64,000 nucleotides of DNA, taken from Obelidium mucronatum (Eukaryota; Chytridiomycota; Chytridiomycetes; Chytridiales; Chytriomycetaceae). The translations under genes and the position numbers were made by a program. The stretch is from NCBI GenBank assembly GCA_025765595.1, contig JAIVFH010000025.1, positions 186,001-250,000 on the forward strand. Reading direction: 5' to 3'. This document shows positions 9,929 through 21,130 of the stretch, piece by piece. Below the pieces are notes generated by a model. The model searched no databases, was not told where the DNA came from, and saw nothing but the letters and a program-made list of their open reading frames with translations. How positions within the stretch are numbered: position 1 is the stretch's first letter; the number at the start of each line of letters is the position of its first letter.

Positions 9929-12499
9929 TTACTTTTGAACTATTGGGACATTTACTGCGACATTTGCATCCGATCCAGGATCGTTGGAAGGTGAGAAGCA
10001 AAAGTTTTCTCGCACGTAAAAACACATGTACACCTTGGCTCCAAGAACGTCCTTTTGAGTGGCCAAAGTAACAGTATGATCATCAAACAAAAACCACTTT
10101 TGGAAAATAATAAAGGGAGTCAACGATATTGTGTAAACAATCAACATTCAAGCAAAAAAATCTCACATTGTTGCGGGACTTTACATAGGCTGTATAATGA
10201 CCTGTTTCCAAACTTCCTTGATGGTTTATAACCGCAAATAACGAATATCTGAACTCTGGGACAGAATCACTATGAAAAAAAGGGTTAGAAACCCTTTAAA
10301 ATCCACAAAAAAAAGCAACAACACGCACTTGAGAAAGTCAAACGACCCTATAGCACCACTGACTCCACCGGCAGCATTTTTATCCGCCGCCTTAGCTTCC
10401 ATTCGTGCTTGGACAGATCGGGTTGTAAATCGCGTCATATCAAGTTCGGTAGGAATATGGACATGTGTGTCAACCTTTGATCCTTGACCAGAGTGCTCAA
10501 AACGCTTTTGTGTTTTTCCAAAGGGGGCTCGGAAGTCAGTTAAACCACAAAAAATAAATAAATAAAAAGCTAGTACAAGTCCACCTTCAACTGAATCGCC
10601 AAAACAGGCGGAAGATTTTTAATTGTCACATGTTTCACTGATTCAGTACTTTTCGCACATCCCGGGTTGCTGCATTGATAGTGAGTCAAGGTTTCGGCAG
10701 CAAAGTTTCTGTAAAATAACAAAGGGTACGAGAATGAGATACACACTCAACGCGACAAAAAACAAGAAAACAACAACAAAAAAAACCACCTTTCTAAGCA
10801 CTCGACCAACGTGCAACTAACATCCTGCGCAACACCACCAGCAACCAGCTGCGGAGTATTCCCACCACCACCACTACCACTACCACCTCCCTTCTTCCCA
10901 TTCTTAACAGCAGGACCAGTTTTGATATTCAACGACAAGTCGAGAATCGGATCTTTAGCAGTAGTCACATTCCGACAATGCGAACAAGTCACATCCGACT
11001 GCAAGTATCCCTGAAAAGTCTGGTGAATGATGCATTTGCAGTTGAGGTTTTCTTTAGAGTTGGCAGCTGAACAGTTTGAGTGAATCTCATTCAACACGGC
11101 AATAAAAAATTCATGTGCGTCTTGTTGGGCATATCTGGCCAGTGCTTGATTAGACATCCATGTGGCATAGAGGAAGTTGGTTGGACTGAAGGGAACAGTT
11201 TCACCGCTATAGCACTTTTTATAAAAAATCAGAAAGTAGAAAAAAAGGTTTGTTAAAAAAAACACATTGGCTCACGCAAACAGTGTCTGTTTTTTTTCTC
11301 TTACATTTGTGAACAGGGAATCCATTTCACACGCCATGCAAATACTCCCTGCCTTTTTCAAACGACACAGATTCTGATTATGTTTGTCGCTCATGAAATG
11401 AGCTCGCAAGAGTGGATTATGGATCAGAGTTTGAAGAACGACATTCATGAAGCACTGGTGCGGTGAGGTAAATACGGTATTGACGAGTCAAAAAGCCAAC
11501 AAAAATAAATTCCCCCGCCCATTAATACCGTTGACCCCAAGTTGCTTAACCCACGTAGTCCAGTACATTGCTTCAAAGGAGAAGAGAATTTTTGGATTTT
11601 CATCGCTTCTTCTAACGTAGGGGACCATTCCATATTCTTGGATCGTTTGATTGTTGCATCTGCCAAACGAAAAAAAAAGAAAAAAAAAGCAGATTGATTG
11701 TTAGTTGAATCAATCCATCCGTCTCTTTGGATGACTTTGGCTTTTGCAGTTACCCTTTACTTTCGATATCAGTGCATCCATTCGAACTCGTTCCCCAGCC
11801 AAAACACGTTCGAAATCCAGATCCCATATATAATCGTTGCATTTAATACAAAATACAGCTCCTTGATGGTAATCAACGGCAAAACAGTGTGGATTCGCGG
11901 GATCCAGAAGGTGTGCGTTGATGTGTTTGTGTTTGAAGCAGCCAATGAAGGAGCAATGAAGGCAGGCGTGCAGACGCGCGAAACCAGCGTCTCCGCAGAT
12001 TTTGCATGCAGGAAAAGGCACCTGTTTGTTGTTGTTGTTGTGGTTGTGGTTGTTGGGCGGTAAGTCTTTTAGGCAATGACACCGACGTGACTTTGAGGAC
12101 TCAACTGCCTGGACCCATTCAATGTCTAGCTCCAGCTGCGATACTTTCTTGCGTTTCTTCGAAGGGTCGTCGTCGGCAGAGACAGGGGGCACAGCGGCCG
12201 GCATCGGAAAGTGGCCTAAAGAAGAAGCAAGGGTCAGCGCAGTCACCGGCAGACGGCACAGGACAGGCGGCGCACGCACCCCTCGCGTTGTTGCCCAGCA
12301 GACAGCGCACGTTGTCCCTGAACTTGTCGAGCAGCAGCGTCGCCGGCCGCGACAGCGCGCCCTGGATGGCCACCTGGTGGTGCTTGATGGCTGCCAGGTG
12401 CGGACACACGGACGCCGGCACGTCGAGCGCAAACAGCGCGTGCGGCGACACGGCGACGGGCACCTTTGTGCGCTGCGTGGGCTGCGCGGCGGCGGACAT
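9929..12499 (-). CDS. UBP8: Ubp8/USP22 ubiquitin protease, SAGA deubiquitinase module
   Basis: Multi-exon gene. The N-terminal zinc-finger UBP domain spans several exons: SVCPHLAAIKHH, then CKICGDAGFARLHACLHCSF, HINAHLLDPANPHCFAVD and VFCIKCNDYIWD. The catalytic domain begins GLRGLSNLGST. The catalytic Cys opens the next exon (CFMNVVLQTLIHNPLLRAHF). YAQQDAHEFFIAVLNEIH follows, then a Cys finger (CSHC), a Gly-rich insertion (GGGSGSGGGG), and the His box GHYTAYVKSRNN with WFLFDDHTVTLAT. The combination of zinc-finger UBP and USP with this order matches Ubp8/USP22, which removes ubiquitin from histone H2B as part of SAGA. The start ATG at 12499 lies 24 bases after the stop of the upstream exchanger gene on the same strand. 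Confidence 0.93.
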
Positions 12500-12523
12500 T
12501 TGCTTTTTATTTTACGCCAATCA

Positions 12524-15046
12524 TCAACCCACGAGAATAAACACCACTATCGCCGCATACTCCGCAAGCAGGATCTTTCCCAGCTGCGGACTCGTCGAAA
12601 ACCCGCTGACCCCCACCAGGAACAGCGTCGTCACCAGCGACGCCAGCAGGTAGATCGTTGCCTTGCGCAACACAGGCCCCGTTTCAAACTTGAATGGTTC
12701 GCGTGAATCTGTCGTCAGCGTGAGTGTTGATATCCCCAACCCAAGCAGGAAGTTCATCATTGGTGATCCAAAACACGCCCCCAGCGCCATTTTCGGAAGC
12801 CCCATTCGAGCAATAGAAAGATTCGTCATCAAGTCTGTACATGCGTGTGTGAGTGAGTATACAATAAGAAGAACGTTCATATCTCAATTTTTAGGCAAGA
12901 ATGTTCGCTTACCACCCATACAGTTTCCAACAGCAAACACAGTCAAACCAAGAATGACTTCATCAATATGCAAAATAATTCCAATTGTATTTAACAGGCC
13001 GACGATTTCATTTGCCACCGCTATAAACACAAGTTGACGTTAATTACATAAATTAAATAAAAAAAAGGTATAAAAAGGAAACTCACTGTAAACCCAAATA
13101 ATTGAAACAATAAATCCAAAAAAACACAATAGATTAAAACGCAGCATAGTAGGCGTGCTATTTGTTTTTGAAGTGACAAAAGCCAAAAAAGCAAAGAGAG
13201 CACCAGCCAGACAAGACGAAGCCCAAATAATAGAGTTGCGAGCATGGTCTCCACGGACTAAATGGATAAAAATATTCGTCAATATAACAACGCTAATACG
13301 TTCCTCAATTTTCAAATATACCCATTAAAATAGATGCAGTGAACTGGGTTCCAAGAAATAGTTGAATTGCCACAAGATATCGATCTGATTCGGTCATCAA
13401 AAGTCTGTTGGGGGCTTTGAAAGAGCTGGAGCTGCTTTGCTGCCTATCTTGTTCGCCGCGCTGAAGTAAGCCACTTGATTCATCATCATCATCCTCATCG
13501 TCTCGGTCCAACAAAGGCCCTAATTCGGAACCACGATCTCCGCTTGATGCATCATTTAATTGCCGCAGTTTCTCTACATCCACACGATGCACAATCGGAA
13601 TAGTCAGTTTCAAAGCAGTTCCAATTGGTGTCGTTGACAGACTAAAAATACGATCTTTCCATCCCATAGAGTCCCATTGAGATAAATAGGGGACAACAGT
13701 ATTTCGCAATGCGCGCAGTAGCGGCCGATGTTTATCAATTTTCCGCAAGAATCTGTGAACAAGGCTGCTGCTCCGCGTCGTAGGCGACGCAGCAGCGCCA
13801 CTTTCTTGCTGGTAATCTTCTTCCTCGTCTTCGTCTTGATCATTATCAGGTTGCGAATACGCAGCGAGGAATGGAAACAACTCCTTGTTGAGATGGGGAA
13901 CAAAGTGACGACCGGTAAGCTGTGAGCTGCGAGCATCACCAACAGCATTAGGGTATATGTGCGTATTATCGATATCGTAGAAATCGTTGTGGAATGGTGC
14001 GTCATCGTCATCGTCGGTTGGGTTCAAGCTGTCACGTGCCTCAATATGTGATTCTAGATAGGTGGGTTAACCGGGGCCCGATAGATACCCAAACCAAACA
14101 GGGGAAACTATTCACCATCGTTTGAGTCACTATTGTGGATGTCCAGTATGGTTGCGTGCCCCCCTCCTCCTCCACCACCTGATGACAACCCATGACTGCT
14201 CTTGTGGAAAAAGTGACCCAGAACAACAGTCAGAACATAGACCAGGTAGTAAATAATGAAAAAGACGCTAAGCCCAAAACTTATTTCGCCTGTATGAGAT
14301 ATGTATACGACTCTGTGATGCCTCCGTCAGTCTTTAGTTCGCCGGCACCCGAACCACTCACATGCACACACAGCCAATCAGAAACAGCAAGTCCCGCACA
14401 AACGGCCTTCGGGGCAGCACCGTGTCTTCCGAAACCACGGCCACGGCGCCGACGACGACCAGAGTCACAAACAGGGCGGCGCCCAGCAGCTCGCCCAGCG
14501 CCTGGAGGCCAGGTTTTAGACGGAGAAGAAGGGAAGAGAGAGACGAAGAGAAGAGAGACGAAGGGAAGAAAGAGAAAGAAAGATCGAGAGACACTCACCA
14601 TGGCGCCGGCGCCCGAGCGCACGGCCGAGTAGGTGGCAAAGATGTCTGGCGCGCCGTTGCCCAGCGCAGCGAGCGTCACGCCGGCGACGGTCTCGCCGAG
14701 CTGCAGCAGCGCCGCCATCGCGCTCAGGTTCGAGCACAGGAAGCCGCCGGCGACCGCCGCGATCGACACGAAGCAGCTCAGCAGCGCGACCAGCAGCAGC
14801 GCGAGCCCCGCCACCCCCACGGCGCTGCCGCCGCCGCCGCCGCACACACACACATACAGCGCCATGTAGTTGACCGACGCCCCCGTGCCGCCGCAGTGCT
14901 CCACGGCGTACGCACACGCACTGCCCGCGTACTCGTGGCGGAAGATGTCGTCGCAGAGCGGGGCCAGCGTGTCGTTGAACACGCTGGCCGTCTCGAGCGA
15001 CGAGCTGACGGCGTGGATCAGCGGATTCAAGAGAAAGACGGCCATT
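12524..15046 (-). CDS. NCLX/CCX-type cation-calcium exchanger
   Basis: Multi-exon gene for a two-module membrane exchanger. The N-terminal part has paired cysteines (PLCDDIF, ACAYAVEHC) as in SLC8B1/CCX proteins. The first membrane module holds alpha-1 repeat GVTLAALGNGAPDIFATYSA. A long acidic cytosolic loop (DEDEEEDYQQES, DRDDEDDDDESSG) follows. The second module holds alpha-2 GLTVFAVGNCMGDLMTNLSI and then MALGACFGSPMMNFLLGLG. The GNGxPD and GNxxGD signatures point to the CCX branch (mitochondrial or endomembrane Na/Li-Ca exchange, or K-dependent forms). GC is high in the first exon. An intron near 14601-14500 contains a strongly purine-biased tract. The start MAVFLLNPLI at 15046 was chosen because no earlier in-frame ATG lies close. 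Confidence 0.9.
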
Positions 15047-15136
15047 GCATTGATGATGAAATAAAAATATCTCTGCTTTTTTTTTGTTGTTACTTTGTCT
15101 ATTTCGTTTATCTTTTCACTTTTATTTCTACCAAAC
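15047..15136. promoter_or_regulatory. Short divergent promoter between exchanger and HCCS genes
   Basis: Ninety bases separate the two divergent start codons. The stretch is T-rich on the plus strand (a T run near 15077-15085). No TATA box is evident. Confidence 0.45.
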
Positions 15137-16112
15137 ATGTCACAACAAGAGAAGGAGTGCCCCGTCGACCATTCGCGCTTCGCAAAAGTAGCTGGAAAGT
15201 CCGCAATGTCTGCCTCGTCGACACCTGCTCCCGCTGCAGGAGCATCTGGCTGTCCAGTGCCCCACGATGCCGGCGCATCCATGCCTCACGGCCACCCCCC
15301 CGCGTCCCATGGCCTGAACCCACTCAACAACATTCCCCTTGGAATCAACGACAAAATGTCTGAAGGGCAAAAGGAGCGTCTGAGTATGGACCGCGAAGTT
15401 TCGTCCATTCCAAGAGGAGATGTCGGGAACTGGGATTATCCATCGCCTCAGGCCTTTTACAATGCATTGAAGCGAAAGGGTTGGGAAACAAATGAAGGCG
15501 ATATCCCTACTATGGTTGCGATTCACAATTTCTTGAATGAAGCTTGTTGGGGCGAGATTCTTAAATGGGAGTCTAAATATCACTGGTACTGTAATTATTG
15601 CTCTCTCTTTCTCCCTTGTATCCCCCATTTGGTTGGATGTATCCAGTTCGGTTCTCCTTTCTCTCGATTCCTGTTTTGAATTGATCGACAAAAACCTTAA
15701 AAAAAAAAACCACATACATACACACACACACACACATCCTGATCCAGTGATTGCAAGGATGTTCGGCTCTCTCGTTTCCAAGGACGGCCCCAAGATCTGA
15801 GCCCCAAAGCCAGATGGAATATTTTCTATCATGGGTAAAAAAAAAAAAAAATGTCTAGCACACAAATGCATCCAAAAATACTAATGTTTATACACTATTA
15901 GCGCTGAAAAGCCTTTCGATCGACACGATTGGACAGTGAACCGATGTGGAGAAGAAGTGCGCTACGTTATTGATTATTATTCTGGACATGATGAACCAGA
16001 TAACCCAGTTTTTAATGTGGATGTTCGTCCGGCTTTGGACTCTCCTACTGCATTCTTTGATCGTGCCAGGGACTTTGCTTCAAATGCTTGGAACAAGTTT
16101 TTCAACAACTAA
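15137..16112 (+). CDS. HCCS: Holocytochrome c synthase (cytochrome c heme lyase)
   Basis: Three exons. The N-terminus holds two Cys-Pro heme-regulatory motifs ([13 protein letters not shown]). The catalytic region contains [99 protein letters not shown] and [19 protein letters not shown]. The enzyme attaches heme to CXXCH of cytochrome c in the mitochondrial intermembrane space. The heme-ligand His in the segment KYHCDCKD is split by intron 1 and reconstructs in frame. Intron 1 carries an (AC) run at 15719-15736. Fungi often have separate c and c1 lyases; I cannot tell which this is. Confidence 0.93.
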
Positions 16113-16295
16113 TCCGGGGCCGAAAATAAACAATTATAAAAAAAAAAGCGTTGCTAAAAACTTTCCTCTTTTTTCCAGTTCCATGTACTTGACAAGCACA
16201 ATACACAGAGTAACGCCATACAGGAGGATCCGCAATACAACAACTATTTATAGAATATTCACAGATCTGCTTGATTCTTCAGAAAAGACAATGGA

Positions 16296-17764
16296 ATGGG
16301 AAACAATTATTCAACAATGGACGACAGCATCATCAAGACGTCTAAAAGAGACCAGGTTTCGACTACAACTGAGCCGCAGAAGCTCTATAAGACACGATTT
16401 CGCGTTCTAGCAGCCGCAATAGTCGCATTTGTTTTCCTTTCGTTTCTGATTCTGCCAGCCTTGCGTGATACTTCAAAACAGCCATTTGCTGGCAGTCCTA
16501 TTGTCCCAGAACACTTTTCAGAAGCGCGTCATCATGATCCGCTCTTGCATCCAATCGGCGCGTTAGACGTTGCAAATAACACCTTTCTTTGGATACCTAT
16601 GGAAAAACAAATATCGCCGCCAAAAATTAATGACGTTTTTGTTGAATTGGAGAAATCGGATACCGCGTTGCCGGAACATTTGAAGGATAGATTTGTGGTT
16701 GTTGTCGGTGATTCGAATGACCGAAATATTGTTGATTACTTGTGCCACATGGCTCATGGTGAGCTTGTGTATTTGAGTGTTGATGGGAGTATTCCTGTTC
16801 CAGCTGTTACTAAAACGGGTCGAATGTGTGTTGTACGACGAGAGGTTTGTGTGTGTGTGTGTGTGGGTGTGTGTGTGTGTGTGGGTGTGTGTGTGTGTGT
16901 GGGTGTGTGTGTGAGGCACAAAAAAAAGGATCAAATCAAATAGAAGCAAGCCACTAACTATATAATCAATATCTTTATCCTTTTTTTTAGAATCATGTTC
17001 TTGTTTGGTTTCTGCTTTTTCACTTTGGAGTTACCACCGATGGAGAAGGAATCAAGGGAGGCAATCAGCATGCTCAAGAAAGCCAACACGAAAATGCCAA
17101 ACTCTATCCTATTGATACATTGAATCGCCTCGCTTTGCTCAAACCCGCCATAGAATCACTTGCGGCCAACTTTTTTCCAGAACTCTGTGTCAAACATGGG
17201 TACCGCTGCGTAGAGGAACCTCGATACAAGTACCAAAACAGTCAAGATGAAAGTGAAAAGCATCTAGAATATAAATCCAGGATTGACCCTGGAGTGATTC
17301 GCAAGCATGAATCACTGTTGCAAGCTCCAAGAGCATGGACACCACCACCAGACATTGTGATTGCCAGCTCCACAATTTGGGATCTGTACTATTACCGTAA
17401 CCGCAATCCTCAAGAGTTCATGCCTTCTTTTGCACCCCGATGGAGTAGACAGTTGGAGGAAAGTTTGACAGATCCGTTGGAACAGATGTTTGGCGCAAGA
17501 AGAACAATGCGGTACTTGCGTACAACGCCTCTTCCAAAAGACGCATGGACACACAAGACGGGAGTGAATATTCTCAACGCGGCGTTACGGCGGCAGACTG
17601 CTTCCAGCAGTTTGAGCGGCAAGTGGAATGTGCTTGACTGGGACGCGCTCACGGCTGGATACGATTTGCATGCGGATAATATTCATTTGAATGAAGGTGG
17701 ACAGAAGGCGTTTTTGCAGCTTGTTTTTTCAAAGTTCTTGACGCGAAGGGAAGAAACAAAATAA
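16296..17764 (+). CDS. Type II membrane SGNH/PC-esterase-like protein
   Basis: Two exons. A short cytosolic N-terminus (MGNNYSTMDDS) is followed by one transmembrane segment at about residues 35-55 (VLAAAIVAFVFLSFLILPAL), then a lumenal domain. VVVVGDSNDRNIVDYLC looks like the block I GDS nucleophile motif. IVIASSTIWDLYYY lies where the central block sits. ADNIHLNEGGQ supplies the Asp-x-x-His pair near the C-terminus. This order fits the SGNH or PC-esterase superfamily, whose members add or remove acyl groups on glycans in the Golgi. The specific substrate is unknown. The intron (about 16843-16990) starts in a GT microsatellite. Assignment rests on motif order only. Confidence 0.65.
16847..16913. 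repeat. (GT)n microsatellite at the 5' end of an intron
   Basis: About 67 bases of GT dinucleotides with regularly interspersed GGG steps give a repeating higher-order unit of roughly 18 bases. It begins immediately after the exon ending GACGAGAG, so the splice donor lies within or at the edge of the repeat. Confidence 0.95.
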
Positions 17765-17811
17765 AACAAGAAAGAAAAAACAACCCGCAAAAACAAACAA
17801 ACACCAAGCAA

Positions 17812-20800
17812 ATGAGCAGCGTGAGCAGCAGCAGCAGCGTGTTTACGCCGCGCCGGACGACGCGCCGCGCAACAATGACGCTGGCGGCGGCCGAGAGCAC
17901 GCCGGGCAGCACGGCGGCGGCAGTCGCGAATGCCTGGGCGGCTTCCAGCGGCAGCCCGCCGAGCGCCATCGCCAGCGCCAGCGCCAGCGGCACCAGCACG
18001 CCGCGGCGCCGCGCGCGCCAGGCCGTGCCGATGGGCTCGCCGGCCCTGACGGCGTCTACGCGTCGGCGCCGCTCGGCCGCCGCTGCGTCGGCGCTGCGCT
18101 TCAAGGACGACTCGGACGCGACGCTCGACGAGGCCGTGGACTTTGACGACGCGGGCGACGACAAGGTCTTGGCGTTGGCGTCACTACTAAACTGCAACTA
18201 AACTAAACGTAAAAACTACACACAGGACGAGAAGGAAAACCTGCCCGAGATGCGCACGCCAAGGGGCTCCTTCTTCAAAACACTGGTTGCGTCCATTTCG
18301 CCCGTGCGGCTCTTCCAAAAGAGAATCGAAGTGGCCGCCCAAGAAGACCTGGATGCGCACGATGATGAATTTGCCGCAGATGCCGACGACGAGGACGACG
18401 AAGAAGTAATAGAAACTGTGCAGTTTGAATACGAAGACGACGAGATTGCTGCCGACGTCGTGTCCGATTCTGCTTTTGAATCTCCAGCGAAAATTTCACA
18501 CAGTGCTTCCACTGTCTTGACTGCCATCGTCTATTCTTTTATTTCAGACTACCTTCTGACGCCTCTTTCTGCGCTTCTTCAGTCTTTTATTGCATTCTAC
18601 AATGCACTTACTGCAACTTCAAAGATTGGGCTTCTGGTGATTGGAATCTCCACAACTTCCATTCTAATCATCAACCAACGGTCGGACTTGTTCCCGCCAT
18701 CTACAGCGTCATACAATCTTGTCGCATATCTACCACCAGCGCTGCCCAAATGGGGTGACATTGTTATTTGGCCTACTTTTCTTGACCGCAATGCACCACT
18801 TGTAGTAGACTGGTACAACACGGTCATTGCCACAAACCTCGAGAGAATCTCCAATGCTCATATTTACATTCCTCAAATGTTTGCTACAGGAGATGGCGAA
18901 GTTCGGACCTCCAAACACTGGAACCCATTCTTTCCTTTCCGCGCTACCGAGCCGACAAACATTGTCCAATCAACGACAAGTTCATTCTGGCAGTCTTCTG
19001 CCACTGAATTTGCCAGCAATATTTGGAATCGTACCTCCTCTTCCGTTACTTCTGGTCTAAAAGCTGTCAGGAGCTTCATCTCCTTCACACAATCTCCCAC
19101 CGGAACCACGCGAACCAACAAGTTTACTGAAGAATCATCTAAAATTGACTTCAAGAAACCCCTTCCTATTGACTCTGCTCTTTTGGAGCGTGTAACCCAC
19201 CTGGAAAAAGTGATTGCCCAAATCCAAACTGGTTTCACGAATCCAGGAGAGTCATTTGATGGAATCTCCAAAGAAATCCAAGAGAATGAAGCTCAAGTGA
19301 AATCACTTCGTGAACTGATACAAACCATGGCCGGTAGAATTGAGCAAAGACTCAATGAGTTGGACTCCAAGGACAACAAATCTCGAGAATACCTCACTGC
19401 AGTCAAAGACTCGTTGCATGATGTGAAAAACCGAGTAGATAGTTTCATTGAGTCCTCGGAAAAGAGTCAAGGTGGCACCATGACGCAGTTGAAAGCTGTG
19501 GAAGGAAAAATAGCCGGTTTGGTGGATAATGTGAAGGCGTTTGAATCAAGGCTTGCTAGTAGTGAGAAATCATTCAAGGAGCGAGTTGCCAGTGTTGTTC
19601 ACGAGTCGGTTCCCTCGTTGATGGTTGTTCGAAAGGATTCCAAGACTGGAGAAATTGTTTTGGATCCTGGGTTTTTGAAGTTGTTGAAGGAAAAGTTGGT
19701 CACGGTTCTTCAAACCCCACAACAGCGGCAGCAGCAAGGTCAAGTCTCTGAATCCAGAATCCATGAACTCATTTCCGAAAAGCTTGTGGCTGCAACCGAA
19801 GGCTTGGTGACGTCAGCTCAAGTCTCGACACTTGTATCGGATTTGGTGAAAGGTCTTGAGACAACCGCCAATGTGGAACGCCGTCTCGCTGAATATGCGC
19901 CAAAGAACTCCCTTACCAAACTCTCACATTCACTTCAAAGCGAAATTCAGGCAGCAGTTGAATCCCTACCGACTGCCAAAGACTTGGAGACAGCTCTCAA
20001 AGTCAAGTCTGATGAATATTTGCAAAAGGCCAAAGAACTGGTGAACGAGGCCCTTTCTGGCGGCCCGGACCAAGAAGAATCCCAAATGATCCTTACTCGT
20101 GAACAGATCCTCTCTCTACTCGGAAAAGAGCTCCAAACGAAACACGATTCACTTCGAAAAGAAATGCAAGAAAAATTGGAGGAAGCGAATCCAGCGAATC
20201 GCGCAAGACTAGACGCGGAAGCAATGAAATCTGTGATGGATTCGTTGATTCAAAGTGCATTGCAGAAGTTTGCTGCGGATGGCATTGGGAAGGAGGATTA
20301 TGCTTTGAGTATTCACGGCGCCTATGTGATTCAAGCCTTGACGAGTGAGCCGTACACTGTTCCTAGTGAAACTGTGTTTGGTAAAGCGTTGGGGCATCGT
20401 CAGAGAATCGGGTATGGTCCGTTTATTGCGATTACAGAAGGAAACGGCGCTGGGAAGTGTTGGGCGATGAATGGTAATTTTTTTTTGTTTTTCTTTTTTT
20501 TTTTTGACTTGATTGGTAACATAACAACAAAAAACAGGCACTTTTGGTTCTTTGGGTATTCATTTGGCGGCAGGAATAGTTCCTTCATCATTTACAATCG
20601 ACCATGTGGCCAAAGAAGTTCTGTTGCCACCAGGAAACCAAGGGCTTAAAAGCGCACCAAAGGATGTGGAGTTGTGGGCTGTTTTGGGAACGGACTACAG
20701 CGCATTCTCACGTATGAACCTATCCGACCCTCGTGTTCGAACAACGCCTGTTGGAGTCTCGCAAGAAGAATTCCCAGCTGGGATTCTCTTACAAACTGCC

Positions 20801-20971
20801 ACGTTTGACCCAGTCGTTGCGAACGTTCAAACGTTCCAAGTGATGAAGCAGGCAAAGAAGGCGATCGAAGAATCAGGCATTGTTCCTCGTGCTGTTGTGT
20901 TGAGAATCTTGAGCAACTGGGGGAATGATGAGTTTACCTGTTTGTACCGGGTTCGCGTCCATGGTCGCTAA
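17812..20971 (+). CDS. SUN-domain inner nuclear membrane protein (LINC complex)
   Basis: Three exons (17812-18165, 18226-20473, 20538-20971) give 1,011 residues. The N-terminal nucleoplasmic part is basic and Ser/Ala-rich, and GC-rich at DNA level, followed by an acidic stretch. A transmembrane segment reads IGLLVIGISTTSILII. Long coiled coils follow (around residues 400-750). The C-terminal SUN domain spans the last junction: YALSIHGAYVIQALTSEPYT, GKCWAMNGTFGSLGIHLAAG, PSSFTIDHVAKEV, ILSNWGNDEFTCLYRVRVHG. SUN trimers bind KASH peptides in the perinuclear space and link chromatin to the cytoskeleton. The size resembles animal SUN1/2 with long coiled coils. Intron 1 has an unusual gtcttg donor but keeps phase. 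Confidence 0.93.
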
Positions 20972-21130
20972 AAGCTAAAAAGTCTTGTGTATTTTTTTTT
21001 GGTACCCTTTTTGTTTTCGCTTGGGGAAGTCGCGTATTATTTCCTTTTTTTTTTTTTTTTGTTTTTCAACTGCTTCTCAACGCGTATTTTTCTTCTTTTA
21101 CAAAATAAATAGCAATTTACTTTATTATAG

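Noticed and set aside
14362..15363. Plus-strand open frame of 333 codons over the exchanger
   Set aside because: GC-rich antisense shadow of the exchanger's first exon; Arg/Ala-rich composition and overlap with the true HCCS start.
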